Part shown: positions 45,411 through 57,879 of the stretch, in pieces | How positions within the stretch are numbered: the stretch's first letter is position 1 | How the letters are laid out: each line of letters starts with the position of its first letter | DNA from: Beroe forskalii | Lineage: Eukaryota; Ctenophora; Nuda; Beroida; Beroidae | NCBI GenBank assembly: GCA_011033025.1 | Contig: WFMF01000098.1 | Coordinates: 372,001-436,000 of the forward strand | DNA: 64,000 nucleotides | Direction: 5' to 3' | The notes under the pieces: generated by a model | The model's input: the letters and a program-made list of their open reading frames with translations, nothing else | What the model was told of the DNA's origin: nothing | Databases searched by the model: none | Translations under genes and position numbers: made by a program

Positions 45411-48400
45411 ACTGATGGCCCCGGGGTTTTTACCCGAAAAAATAAAATTTTCTGGCCCTTTTATCAATGTCCCGAAACTTAAAATTGGAAAAAACCAAGA
45501 AACTTTTACAAATTTTAATAAAGGGAGGACGGGGTTGGAGATTTTTCCAAACCCGGGACTGACGAGAGGGACAACCCCAGACGGCCCAGATCACGGTCTG
45601 AGTCTGGGGAACTCCCATCCCCGGACGTGTCACCCCTGATAAACAGTTGCATGACTGCCCATTTTTCCCAAAAAGGAACCGGGCCCGGATTAGGGGGGAC
45701 CTTGAGGAAAAAACTGCTCAATGAAGTGGGGTCCTTTGTTGGCTGTGACAATGGGCACCCGGGGCTACGGGTTAGCCGGGGATCAGCCCCAAAGTTAGGA
45801 AACCCAACATCAAGCCTCCCCATCAACTCCTACCCTGGGAAGATATGCTGATGGGGAAACCCCTTTAACGGGACCATGGACACTACCCGGGAAACGGTTC
45901 TTTTTCCCTTTCTATCAGGGAGGTTTCAGGTTCCAAACCCCAGGACAATGAAAGGGTCTTTGGGGATCAGCAGAAACCCAATCTGAAAATGTTTCACGGG
46001 GCCCAAACCCTGACTTCTCGATCTCACTAGCAGTCCCCGATCATCACACGGGACCCAAGCACAGATCGTTGCTGGCCCTGTCTCCCGGGTAGAGCAACCG
46101 GGAGACAGGGGGTGTCTGAAAGAACAGGCTCAACGGGGGCTACCAGGTGGTTTTCTTCTTTCGGGGAGGCTTGGGGATCTGCCCCAAAGGAACCCCAGGT
46201 CAGTGGGAGCAGCGGGAAACCACCTATTGGCCACCCCCCAGCCTGGGCAAGGGCAGCCAAGCAGCCCCCAGTAGGATACCCCCCCCATGACCAGACGGGC
46301 CATCGTCCCTGCCTTCTCCAGGACAACAGGAGCCAGGTGGTTTCGATGTCAGGGGCCCCCAAACCTGATTTGGGGATTCACTGACTCGCGGCATCCAACA
46401 TCGCCAACTGCCTCACCATCAAGAGGAGGAGGAGAGATACCAGAATCATCCTGATGCTACAGGACAACCGGAAAAACTGCCAGTCTCAGAGTACCCGGGA
46501 ATCAAGTCGGACGGTATGAAAGGGTACCAATGACCTCAGTGACCAAAAACCTATCGCGGGCTTAAGATCAGAACGGAATATAAAATTTATTAATGAGTTT
46601 TTTAAAATTTTTTCCCCTAATACGCATCATGATCTTCAATTTTCCCCCCTAGAATTTGCCAAGGTTCAATCACCTAGTCAAATTAAGTTTTTCCAATAAC
46701 TTTCTGTTTAAAGAAATTTCTTTTAAAAGGGGTAAAGAAAATGTCTTTTACCAGTATCCCCAGCCAATGGATTCATTGATTTTAAAGGTTTCTTCGTTAG
46801 AATGGGGAATGAATGAGCGGGAAAGAAACTGATGAAGGAACACATAAGAAATCAGGCAAAACCCCCTGGGGATATCGACCATTTTTAAATGGGCATTAAA
46901 TTATTAAAATTAAAATTTTTTCTCTTTAATCATGATGTTGGGGGGGGGGTTTTTCCGGCCCGGGGTATAAGGTATCTTCAGTGGAAACTTAAAATGAACT
47001 AAATTGTTTTTGATTTTTGGTAATCCTGCCCTTCATTTATCAACTGGCTCCAACCATCATGGGAGTTTCAGCACAACATCCGGGCAGGTGACAGGTTTAT
47101 TGGGAGGGGGAAAGGGCCAAAGGAAAAAAACGCAGGACCCCCGGGGAAGTACTTTTTACTTGTTTAAATTTTGCAATGAAATTAGCCTTTTGCAATTTTA
47201 GGCTAAAGGGAAAATAATGAAAAGAAAAAATTGTCTTGGGAAAATTTGACCGGGGGGGTTTCTTTATTCTTAAGTCTTTTTTTACCCCCATTGGCTTTAC
47301 CATTCTAACAGTCAATTTCCCAGCGACTACCCAAACCTTTAATCAAACGTTGCTTTTAAAAGGGCCGTTAAACCATATCTTCAATTCGGAAACTGGGATC
47401 CGGGTAAATGGGCTGTCTTAATGACTGTTCATCAAATAAAACTTATTTTTAAATTTTACGCCTTTTCAGTTAACAAATCGTCGTCCATTCCCTGAAAAAA
47501 ATTAGACCCACTGTTAAAATCGACTTCGTCTGATTGTGAAAACTTGGGTTTCCAAATCAAAATTTTTTCATCATTTTCCAATCAAAAATGTATTATCTCC
47601 CCTAAACGCCCTTTTGAAAAAGGTTGTAAACCCAAAGAAGTTTAATCCCCCCAATGGTAAAGACCTGTCTTTGATTGAAAATGCCCAGGGTTTTAAATAT
47701 TGATTTTCAGCACGGGGAAAAGCAACCAATTTTCCCAGACTCATAAATTTTTGATTTCCAAAAATTTTGTGCATGAAAAAAACCAGAAAAATTTTTTTGT
47801 CAATGAATCATGGTTTAAAGAACATAACAAACAACGAAATTATCGAAGAAGAATTTTATAAAATGTAATAAAAATGGGGGATCTAAGATAGATAAGAAAA
47901 AGAAACAAAGGGTTTTGGGGGAGGTGGCTTTTTATTCTTTTAAACAAGGATTTGGGAATTAAAATTTTAAAAGTTAGTGTAAAAAAATCCAGATGGATTA
48001 CCTGTTCTTTTTGATTGAATCAAATTTATTGATTTTTCCCAAATTATGTGTAAAACATTTTATAGATTGACTATCTAAAAAGGGCACTTAGATTTCCCTT
48101 GAAAAAAATTATAGGGAAAATTTTGTAAGAACTCTAAAAATTGTCATCTGGGGGATCTTAACTTAAAACTCGGTTAAAAGGGCTGGTCCTTTCTCTATTT
48201 AAAGAAATTTACAACGATTATATCAAACCTTTTTTTTGGGTTGGGAAAAAACCCTTTTAAATTTAACCTTTTAAAGATGAAAACCCAGACTTACTACTTT
48301 CAAACCCGCCTGGCCCTTTTTAAAGATATTTCTTCCCCCCATCTAATCTGCCCTTCAGATCATTACTCATTAAATTAAAATAAAAAAAACGTTAATTTGG

Positions 48401-50457
48401 AGGAAAGGAAAAAACGGGAGAGTGTTTCTTTTAATGGGAAAAATTGGCCTGAACTTGAAAATGAACTTTATTACGACTGGGCAAGCATGTTTTAAACCCC
48501 AGGAATCTCACAAAAACATGGGAAACTTTTAAAAACAAAATTTGGGCATTGCCTGGGAGAACCCTATTCCCAAGAAGTCCAAATTAAATTTCCCTTTAAA
48601 AAAACTGTTTCGACTCCAAAATTTTTTTGATGTCTAAAAAAAAAAACATAAGCTTTGAAAAAAAATTTTAAAAACTGGGTTAAAAGTAAAAAGCCTGAAG
48701 AATTTAAAACCCAAAATTTAAAAATCAGTCCTTTAAAAGAAAAAAGGGTTTTATTTTAGAAGGCCCCTGTAAAATTTGAACATGGTAGCAACCAGGTCAA
48801 CAAAAAAAATTTTGGTCATTCATCAAATCTAGTACAAAATGTGGACGCAATTTCCTGAATCTTAAAAAATATAAAAGGCGGCAGATACCGGTTCTGAAAC
48901 CCAGGACCAATGCGATATTTAACAAATTTTTCTGTGATCAATTTTCCAGGCAAGCAATATGATATTAACTTACAGATTTCCCGTGCCCTGAGGAATTCTC
49001 TGCGGAAATTTTTGGCTATCTCAAGAATGTCAAGCCTAGCAAAGCCCCAGGACCGGACGGAATTAGTGGGCACATCTTGAAAAACTGTGCCGGCTCTGTG
49101 TTTTACCACTTGCACTACTCTTAATAAGTCTTACCAGCTTGGAGAGCTGCCACAGGATTGGAAAATGCTAATGTAGTACCTATTCATAAAAAAGGCGGGA
49201 AGGATGACGTTGAAAAATTACAGGCCCATTTCTCTCACAAGCTTAGTAATGAAAAATATTTGAAAAAGTTTACTGCAATATCCTCCATGAAAAATGCAAA
49301 GACAAATTTCTACCCTACAGCACGGCTTTTTGCCTAGTCGCTTATGCACAACACAAATGATAAATTATGTTGGCATTCTTACGTTAAATCTAAATGACAA
49401 AATATCTACTGATGTTATATATTTCGATTTTGCAAAAGCATAATTTGATAGTGTTAATCATGACATAATTTTAGAGAACTTAAATTTTCTTATGGCATTG
49501 ATGGGTACCTACTGAGATTCATTAAAGAGTATCTTAAAAGGAAGGCAACAGTGTGTATCCATTGATGGTTCTCTCTCTCAGGCATGTCCCCAGTTCTGTC
49601 TGGGGGTACCCCAAGGATCTATTTTAGGTCCACTGCTCTTTGTCTTGTTTATTAACGATATAACTGAGGTTATTGATATTTCAACCAAGATTCTTCTTTT
49701 ATGCTGATGATAAGAAAATCTTTAGGCAAATTAACAATGAACACGATCGTAATCTTGCAACAAGATATCAGCTCTCTCCAAAAGTGGGCTGAACGTAATA
49801 AGATGCGTTTCCACCTTGATAAATGCAAGGTTCTCAATTGTAAATTAAGTAATAAGGCATACAGTAATTTTGAATACTATCTCTATGATACGAAACTTGA
49901 CTATACGGATAACGAAAAAGATTTAGGAGTACAAGTTGTCCCGTCTCTAAATGGAATGCCCAGCACAAAAATTACTAAATAAGGCCAGTCAAAAAATTGG
50001 CCTTCTTAGAAGAAATTGCTCCTTCAATAGAAACACCAATCAACGTGGGAATTTTATTTTTAGCCATAATTCGGTCACAGTTTGAGCACTGTTCAAATTT
50101 GGAGGCCAGTACACAAAACAAACATTGATAAGTTTGAAGCCATGCAGAAAAGAGCCGTTAAGTGGATTTTCAGTGAAGATTTTTGCAGCTATACCAAAAT
50201 CAGAATACCTAAAAATTAAAGAATCTAGATGTCCTACCAATGAAGTACAAGTTTGATTATAATGACTTAGTCTTGTTCTATAAGATGTTCAATCATCCTA
50301 GCCCATTTTCAAGTATCCTGGATATCTAAGGAAGAAGCACCTCCCTGACCCAAAATTAACTCGATATACTAGGAGTATGTCATCATCTGATGAACTTCAA
50401 TTAGAATGCTCCATAAAACCTAGAATAGATGTTTATAAAAATTCATATTTCTACACC

Positions 50458-50598
50458 ACCAAAACCGTTGGACGGTTGGTCTAGTAACCCCCCGCTGGTT
50501 TGGATGTGATCAGCCCATTTTGTCTCTTTTCAGGTTCCGTTGTCACATCCAAACCCGCGGTTATTACTAGACCAACCGTCCAACGGTTTTGGTGGTGA
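50458..50598. repeat. fold-back unit A
   Basis: ACCAAAACCGTTGGACGG ... complement, with arms of about 55 bp around a CAGCCCATTTTGTCTC loop; near-identical to the unit at 52128-52270. Confidence 0.9.
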
Positions 50599-50995
50599 TT
50601 TCTTGACAGATGTATGTAGTTTGAACCCATGTTACTTGCCCAAAGGCAGTTTGGACCCACGTAACTTGCCCTCACGTAGTCCGAACCCTCGTTACTAGCC
50701 CACACGCAAAAGTCTAACCCACATAAATCACCCTGAGGAAGTCCAAAACTAAGTTATTCTAACTTGGAATTACTAGAATTGATATATGTCTTAATTTCTA
50801 CAAAACGTCCGTGTGTACTCACGTGCTGAAATATAGCAACCAGATCTAATTTAACGTGCATTAGTCGTATTTGAACTCGGCGTTAACGTAACCAAGTCGA
50901 AAATCCCGTGGCAAATATCAATTTCTTCAAACTCTAATTTCTACAAAACGTCCGCGTGAACTCACGTGCTTCACTAGTCCATCGTATATTTCCCC

Positions 50996-51200
50996 GTTAT
51001 TCGGACCCCCGTTATTCGGACCCCCGTTATTCGGACCCCCGTTACTCGGACCCCCGATATTCGGACCCCCGTTATTCGGACTCCCGTTATTCGGACCCCC
51101 GTTACTCGGACCCCCATTATTCGAACCCCCGTTATTCCGACCCCCGTTATTCTGACCCCCGTTATTCGGACCCCCGTTCGGACCCCCGTTATTCGACCCG
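50996..51200 (+). repeat. 15-bp minisatellite GGACCCCCGTTATTC
   Basis: About 13 copies with small variants (GTTACTC, GATATTC, CATTATTC). A shorter degraded version recurs at about 52303-52410. Confidence 0.95.
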
Positions 51201-52127
51201 CAATCCGATGAAAACTCTATGAGTTGGAGACGTAAAAGTAGCACAAAATAGCATTCTATCACAAAATACGCTATTTTAGTGGTTTTACGCGATTTGAGAT
51301 GACGTCATCAGCACCCAAATAACCTCAAACCAACTTCCAATATAGCCTATAAGACAATTCCGCCTTAGTACAACATACTTTTGACCGGTCTCATCTCAAG
51401 ATAAGCTGCAGTTCTTGACATATCACTCGTTTAAGTTTTTCTCCTAAAATTTTGAAATTGATTTTCACCGTACCTTAGAAAATCGTGTATATCTCGATGA
51501 AAAATCGAGATAGCCCAATGATCCATATGATTTTCTGAAAGCTCTTTAAATTTCCAACTAACGATTTTTCAAAATTTTTGAGCTATCTCCTTTCCTTCTT
51601 GATGAAAAATGCGCACGAAGATGACCTATTTTCGCAATAAAATTTCGCTAAGTTGATGACGTCATAGTGACGTGAAAATGACGTCACCAGAACTTCTCTT
51701 ATAGCCTATAACATTTTCTCATCTTAGATCAACAAAACCTGACCTCGATCATGGCTCTACCATTTCCCGTTCTTGACATCTCATCGTTTTAAATTTGCTC
51801 CCAATTATCATGCTATATATTATATATTATTATATATTATATCACCCTGTGACACTCAAATCTCTAACTTATACCCCTGGCCAGTCTTTTTTTATTACCG
51901 CGGGGGGTTACCGCCCTGGCCAGGGCGGGAATCACCCTGTGACACTCAAATCTCTAACTTATACCCCTGGCCAGTTTTCTTTTTACCGCGGGGGGTTACC
52001 GCCCTGGCCAGGGCGGGAATATATTATTATATATATCACCCTGTGACACTCAAATCTCTAACTTATACCCCTGGCCAGTTTTCTTTTTACCGCGGGGGTT
52101 GCCGCCCTGGCCAGGGCAGGGAATCAC

Positions 52128-52270
52128 CACAAAACCGTTGGACGGTTGGTCTAGTAACCCCCGCTGGTTTTGGATGTGATCAGCCCATTTTGTCTCTTTT
52201 CAGGTTCCGTTGTCACATCCAAACCCGCGGGGGGTTACTAGACCAACCGTCCAACGGTTTTGTGGTGATA
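52128..52270. repeat. fold-back unit B
   Basis: ATCACCACAAAACCGTTGG at the left, its complement at the right; arms of about 57 bp with one or two mismatches. Confidence 0.9.
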
Positions 52271-53980
52271 TCTTGACAGATGTATGTAGTTTAAACCCAT
52301 GTTACTCGGACCCCCGTTATTAGGACCCCGTTATTCGGACCCCCCGTTATTCGGGCCCCCGTCATTTGGACCCCGTTATTCAGACCCCCCGTTATTCAGA
52401 CCCCCGTTAGTCGTATTTAAACTCATTTCAACATAATCAAGTCGAAAATCCCGTGTAAACATAAATTTCTTCAAATCCCCTAATTTCTACAAAACGTCCG
52501 TGTGTAATCACGTGCTGAAATATGGCAACTAGATCTAATTTCACGTGCATTAGTCGTATTTGAACTCATTTCAACGTAATCAAGTCGAAAATCCCGTGTA
52601 AATATCAATTTCTTTAAATCCCCTAATTTCTACAAAACGTCCGCGTCAACTCACGTGCTCCACTAGTTCATCGTATATTTCCCATCCCTATTCACTGCAA
52701 GACATGGAGAAACCATTATCAGTAGACCATCGTATCACAGAATAGGATTACAGTACAATTTTCGTCATAAACGTAATTTCAATCAATTTGCAGTTCAATT
52801 TTAGAAGCCTCCCGACAACAATCTTCGACCGATCGCCCTGAAACTCGTTTTATAGCTAAATCTTAAGGTCTTAAAAGCAGCATATCAAAGTAAAACATAA
52901 TCCGATGAAAACTATTTGAGTTAGAGATGTCCAAAGTAACGCAAAATAGCGTTCTATCGCAAAATACGCTATTTTAGTGGTTTTACGCGATTTTGATGAC
53001 GTCATCACAGCACCCAAATAGACTCAAACCAACTTTCCATATAGCCTATAAGACAATTCCACCTTAGTACAACATACTTTGACCGGTCTCATCTCAAGAT
53101 AAGTTGCAGTTCTTGACACCTCACTCATTTAACTTTTGTCCTATAATTTGAAATCGATTTTCACCGTACCTTAGAAAATCGCGTATATCTCGATGAAAAA
53201 TCGAGATAGCCCAATAATCCGTATGATTTTCTGAAAGCTCTTTAAATTTGCTAAAAATTGTTCCGAAAAATCAGACCGCTATCTCCTTTCCTTCTTGGTG
53301 AAAAATGCGCTCGAAATTAGCCTATTTTCGCTAAAAAAGAAACAAAATTTCGCTAAGTTGATGACGTCATAGTGACGTGAAAATGACGTCACCAGAACTT
53401 CTCTTATAGCCTATAACATTTTCCCATCTTAGATCAACAAAACCTGACCTCGATCATGGCTCTACCATTTCCCGTTCTTGACATCTCATCGTTTTAAATT
53501 TGCTCCCAATTATCATGATATTATTATTATATCTATCTTATTAATCTTATTATACTATCACCCTGTGACACTCAAATCTCTAACTTATACCCCTGGCCAG
53601 TTTTCTTTTCACCGCGGGGGGTTACCGCCCTGGCCAGGGCGGGAACCGTACACATCTACTTTGGAATGAAGTTCCATTGAATATAAGATCTGAAAACTGC
53701 TTAACAACCTTTAAGACTAAACTCAAGGAATATCTCTGGATGAAAGCGGACAGTGAATTTGACTAATTTTAGTTATTGATATCCCTAAACATGAATAATG
53801 AAAGAATAACGATTTGTTGCCAGTGCTTTCCTATGATAAAGGGCGAAAGGTATAGGTAAGGGACAGGAAGAAAGGGAAAAGGTATAATCAAATTTCATTC
53901 TTAGCTTTTTTGCACTGTTATTCAGTGGAGACCGTATAACTAAACTTACACGGTCGCTAAAACAAGCTTGGGAGGGGTAT

Positions 53981-54742
53981 AATAAGCGGTTACATGTCGA
54001 AGTGGTGACCGTATACCGCAACTTACATGGTCGAGGCCACAGCCGAGACTGTGTAAGTTGGATAATGGACGAGGCGTGCCGAGTTCATTATCGAAGGTAT
54101 ACGGTCACAGCTGAGATCATGGAACCCATGGGACTACACGGCCCCCCCTTAGGGGGCCAGGCCCCCCTAGTTTTCAAAAGGCCCCCTCTAGAAAAATCTT
54201 AGGGGGGGCCTTGGCCCTACCTAAGATTTTCTCAAAAATTTGAACATAGAAAGGAAGTGAAAATTTAGGTCATTTAGACAGAAATTTTCCTGAAATTCAC
54301 CTTTTTTAGAGTTGAATCAATGAATAAAATATGATTATTGTTGTATTTCTATGCAAAAGAGTGAAAAGTAGGGCTATGGAAAATGAAAATTTGCTTATGT
54401 AAATTTTGGCCCCCCGTAGTTTTCAAAAGGCCCCCCCTAGAAAAAATCTAGGGGGGCCTTGGCCCCCACTAGCTCGAAAAAGTGTGTAATGGCATGATGG
54501 AACCGGATTATACCCCGACCGGAAACAGCTGGGACCTACTATTTTCTGACCAAACAACAGTATTTCTTCCCACTCGGGTCTGACGACCCTCGTCCGGATT
54601 CAATGCTTAAGTAGATTTTTGAGTGCTCCTTTATAAAATCAAATTTAATTTTAAGCTTTTTTGCACTGTAATTCTGTGAAGACCATATAACCAAACTTAC
54701 ACGGTTGCTAAAACAAGCTTGGGAGGGGTATAATAATGCTTA
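53981..54742 (+). mobile_element. internally deleted LINE copy 3 (5' leader joined to 3' end)
   Basis: Directly follows the 3' end of copy 2. 53981-54600 repeats the leader seen at 40185-40430 (GCGGTTACATGTC, ACGAGGCGTGCCGAGTTCAT, CAACAGTATTTCTTCCCACT). At about 54610 it passes directly to the LINE 3' end (CTTTTTTGCACTGTAATTC ... AAGCTTGGGAGGGGTATAAT), with no ORFs between. A hAT-type MITE is inserted in the leader. Confidence 0.75.
54127..54496. mobile_element. MITE with 8-bp target duplication (hAT-like)
   Basis: Flanked by ATGGAACC on both sides (54119-54126 and 54497-54504). Ends CATGGGACTACAC and, complementary from the right, CATGCCATTACAC. Two G/C-rich blocks AAAAGGCCCCCCCTAG-like lie near both ends as subterminal repeats. 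370 bp, non-coding. Confidence 0.75.
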
Positions 54743-54810
54743 TCTGGTATCTACTGCAGAAAAACACAACCAAATGTGCTTTGCATGTATGTAAATTACC
54801 TGAATTTCAG

Positions 54811-55127
54811 CAGTTAAACGGAGGTGGGATGAAGAGGCTGTTTTAAATCTGATTGCAAGGGATGGGTTTTATATGTAAGTATCAAATAATATGATTGACT
54901 TGAAATTTCATTGAAAGAGAACGATGCTCAATCATTTTATTTAAATAGAAACACGATACATGAAACTTGCTAGAACTCCTTTTGAATTTTTCAAGCTTTT
55001 TTCAAGCACTTTTTTTTGAAACACCTTGATGAGGCTTTAAATTATTTTCAGCGGAGATTCCAGAATGTTGCAGACTTCTGCCGTCATGGCAAACCTTTCG
55101 TGGGGGGAGTTGGCCATTAAGTGCTGA
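54811..55127 (+). CDS. minigene unit A, exons 2 and 3 (first exon not seen)
   Basis: Exon 2 is 54811-54874 (acceptor TGAATTTCAG, donor AT|GTAAGT); exon 3 is 55052-55127 (acceptor TATTTTCAG), ending in TGA 55125-55127. They encode the same peptide as unit B with I for V at the junction (GFYI/GDSRML...). AATAAA at 55223-55228 is a good poly(A) signal, followed by TGTGATGG. No copy of the 7-nt first coding exon precedes it. Confidence 0.6.
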
Positions 55128-55222
55128 CCACAGTTAGTTCGACCGGTCATCCAACCGACCCTTCAAGGCTAGGCACTCGGTTTTCGGCTGATCCTGTGTC
55201 AAGTGTGTGTGCTGCTTGTGGC

Positions 55223-55228
55223 AATAAA
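55223..55228 (+). terminator. poly(A) signal of minigene unit A
   Basis: AATAAA about 95 bp after the stop codon, followed by a GT-rich TGTGATGG. Identical in units B and C. Confidence 0.6.
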
Positions 55229-56080
55229 TGAGTCCGAACATTGTGATGGTTCAAATTTCAAATTCAAATTCAAATTCTCCGTGCAGATGGTCTCATTTGG
55301 AATTGAAATGAAGACATTTTGTCTGAACTCTTCAAGTACTAATGTTACTATTTGTATCGAAGACAATGTTCAATTTGTCGCTGCGAGTATGTAGACATGC
55401 GAAAAGTAGAGCACTCTCTACTACTCTACAATTCTAGGAGAGCATTCTCTCCAACCTGAACATTAGGACTTTGCCACACGATATTTACCAATTAAAATTC
55501 CTTCTGCTTTCAAACAAATGTACTTGATAATACAATAAAATAGCAGACTGTTGATCGAATTCTTGATTGTGACATGAATGGAAGCTGTAGTAGCCAAATT
55601 TCACTTTATAGTATCGGCCTCAAAGTGTTTAAACTTTAATCGCAAACACAACAATCCATAAGCAGAGTATTCTCTGCAAACTCAACAATTCAAGGAGAGT
55701 ATTCTCTCCCGTCCACTACTGGCAACGAGATGTAGAGGAGTTTATCCTGCGGTTTATCGTGTACTCTTTAAGCAGGTTTGTGTGAAATGAGAAATTGAAT
55801 AATTTGTTATTTAGATTTAGTCACTGATGTCAGAGTTACTTTTCCACTCCCTAATACAATACAACTTGACACTTAGAACATAGATCTCCTAATTATGTCA
55901 CTTCGACCCTATTCACCCCATTAAAACCATATAAGAAATTAAAGATAACGGTGTTAGCCTTACTAAATATAATAATTTATAGGAAGAAGAATCCAGTGAT
56001 TGACCCGTGGAAGATCAAGATAAAGCACTGAGACAAGAGAGAAGACGCTCCAAGGATAATTCCTAAATTCACCCAACATC

Positions 56081-56650
56081 ATGGCAGGTGGGATGCATAA
56101 TGAATCGCTTATCTTACAGTTTATGATTTTTCATTTCGTGATTTTTTTACGTCACTCCTCATTGCAATGCACGAGCAAAGGGAAAGGTACACGTGCAGAT
56201 TAACTGCGCGCGCATTCATTTCTGTTAAATGCTGTTTTAAGTACGTTGGTCTGTAAATTTTGATCTGATAAGAATTTATTGATGCTGTAAAATGTAATCT
56301 ATCGTGTTATCTATATGTAAATTACCTGACTTTCAGCAGTTAAACGGAGGTGGGATGAAGAGGCTGTTTTAAATCTGATTGCAAGGGATGGGTTTTATGT
56401 GTAAGTATCAAATAATATGATCGACTTGAAATTTCATTGAAAGAGAACGATGCTCAATCATTTTATTTAAATAGTGATACGATACATGAAACTTGCTAGA
56501 ACACCTTTTGAATTTTTCAAGCTTTTTCAAGCACTTTTTTGAAACACCTTGATGAGGCTTTAAATTATTTTCAGCGGAGATTCCAGAATGTTGCAGACTT
56601 CTGCCGTCATGGCAAACCTTTCGTGGGGGGAGTTGGCCATTAAGTGCTGA
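56081..56650 (+). CDS. minigene unit B, 48-residue protein in three exons
   Basis: Coding exons 56081-56087 (ATGGCAG, 7 nt), 56337-56400 and 56575-56650 join in phase. The predicted protein starts MAAVKRRWDEEAVLNLIARD and ends with NLSWGELAIKC. All splice sites are near consensus: G|GTGGGA, TTTCAG, GT|GTAAGT, TTTTCAG. An in-frame TAA 24 nt upstream supports the start. The first exon begins after an acceptor-like TTTATAG (55982), so there is an upstream non-coding exon or a trans-splice site. AATAAA at 56746. I do not recognise the protein: small, helical, no signal peptide. The whole 1.5-kb unit is tandemly duplicated. Confidence 0.6.
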
Positions 56651-57603
56651 CCACAGTTAGTTCGACCGGTCATCCAACCGACCCTTCAAGGCTAGGCACT
56701 CGGTTTTCGGCTGATCCTGTGTCAAGTGTGTGTGCTGCTTGTGGCAATAAATGAGTCCGAACATTGTGATGGTTCAAAATTCAAATTCAAATTCAAATTC
56801 TCCGTGCAGATGGTCTCATTTGGAATTGAAATGAAGACATTTTGTCTGAACTCTTCAAGTACTAATGTTACTATTTGTATCGAAGACAATGTTCAATTTG
56901 TCGCTGCGAGTATGTAGACATGCGAAAAGTAGAGCACTCTCTACTACTCTACAATTCTAGGAGAGCATTCTCTCCAACCTGAACATTAGGACTTTGCCAC
57001 ACGATATTTACCAATTAAAATTCCTTCTGCTTTCAAACAAATGTACTTGATAATACAATAAAATAGCAGACTGTTGATCGAATTCTTGATTGTGACATGA
57101 ATGGAAGCTGTAGTAGCCAAATTTCACTTTATAGTATCGGCCTCAAAGTGTTTAAACTTTAATCGCAAACACAACAATCCATAAGCAGAGTATTCTCTGC
57201 AAACTCAACAATTCAAGGAGAGTATTCTCTCCCGTCCACTACTGGCAACGAGATGTAGAGGAGTTTATCCTGCGGTTTATCGTGTACTCTTTAAGCAGGT
57301 TTGTGTGAAATGAGAAATTGAATAATTTGTTATTTAGATTTAGTCACTGATGTCAGAGTTACTTTTCCACTCCCTAATACAATACAACTTGACACTTAGA
57401 ACATAGATCTCCTAATTATGTCACTTCGACCCTATTCACCCCATTAAAACCATATAAGAAATTAAAGATAACGGTGTTAGCCTTACTAAATATAATAATT
57501 TATAGGAAGAAGAATCCAGTGATTGACCCGTGGAAGATCAAGATAAAGCACTGAGACAAGAGAGAAGACGCTCCAAGGATAATTCCTAAATTCACCCAAC
57601 ATC

Positions 57604-57610
57604 ATGGCAG
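57604..57610 (+). other. orphan first exon of the minigene
   Basis: ATGGCAG|GTGGGATG as at 56081, with the same 5' flank, at the end of unit B. No exon 2 follows within the unit, since the repeat ends at about 57765; the next exon 2 is 5.9 kb away at 63518. Confidence 0.5.
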
Positions 57611-57879
57611 GTGGGATGCATAATGAATCTCTTATCTTACAGTTTATGATTTTTCATTTCGTGATTTTTTACGTCACTCCTCATTGCAATGCACGAGCAA
57701 AGGGAAAGGTACACGTGCAGATTAACTGCGCGCGCATTCATTTCTGTTAAATGCTGTTTTACTTGCATCATACACGCAATATGGTTGATGGCGTTCAACT
57801 TCTGATCCGAAACTGGAATTATGCACCTTCCAGGCATGTTTTTGGTATGTATTCAAAAACCCTATAGGCACCAGGGTAC

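Larger units (their letters stand above)
50458..53645. mobile_element. composite repeat insertion in LINE copy 2
   Basis: Contains two fold-back units (50458-50598 and 52128-52270), GGACCCCCGTTATTC minisatellites (50996-51200 and about 52303-52410), four copies of an about 90-bp unit starting ATCACCCTGTGACACTC and ending in CCGCCCTGGCCAGGGCGG (51840, 51932, 52036, 53557) and a direct duplication of about 1.1 kb (about 50810-51830 against about 52490-53520). No coding sequence. It splits the ORF2 codons between FYT and RTHLLW. Confidence 0.7.
45411..53980 (+). mobile_element. LINE copy 2, degraded and interrupted by a 3.2-kb insertion
   Basis: Colinear with copy 1 from within ORF1 (GGGACTGACGAG at 45559) through ORF2, and extends beyond it: RT core with GVPQGSILGPLLFVLFINDI (about 49600-49665), FYADD (about 49695) and WAERNKMRFHLDKCKVL (about 49785). 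It breaks at 50457 and resumes at 53646 with RTHLLWNEVPLNIR and a stop near 53763, then a 3' UTR ending GGGAGGGGTAT. From 45411 to about 48770 it is full of short homopolymer substitutions and indels (GGGG, AAAA, CCCC); from 48770 on, identity is high. No intact ORF. Confidence 0.8.
54789..57765 (+). repeat. 1.5-kb tandem duplication carrying the minigene
   Basis: Unit A (54789 to about 56314) and unit B (about 56315 to 57765) are nearly identical, both starting ATGTAAATTACCTGA(A/C)TTTCAG. Unit B stops matching after GCTGTTTTA near 57762. A third copy starts at about 63497 and runs off the window. Each contains exon 2, exon 3, poly(A) signal and then the next unit's first exon. Confidence 0.95.

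Noticed and set aside
55203-55394. 63-residue ORF in minigene unit A (also 56726-56917)
   Set aside because: It lies after the stop codon and spans the poly(A) signal, and its presence in both units follows from the duplication.
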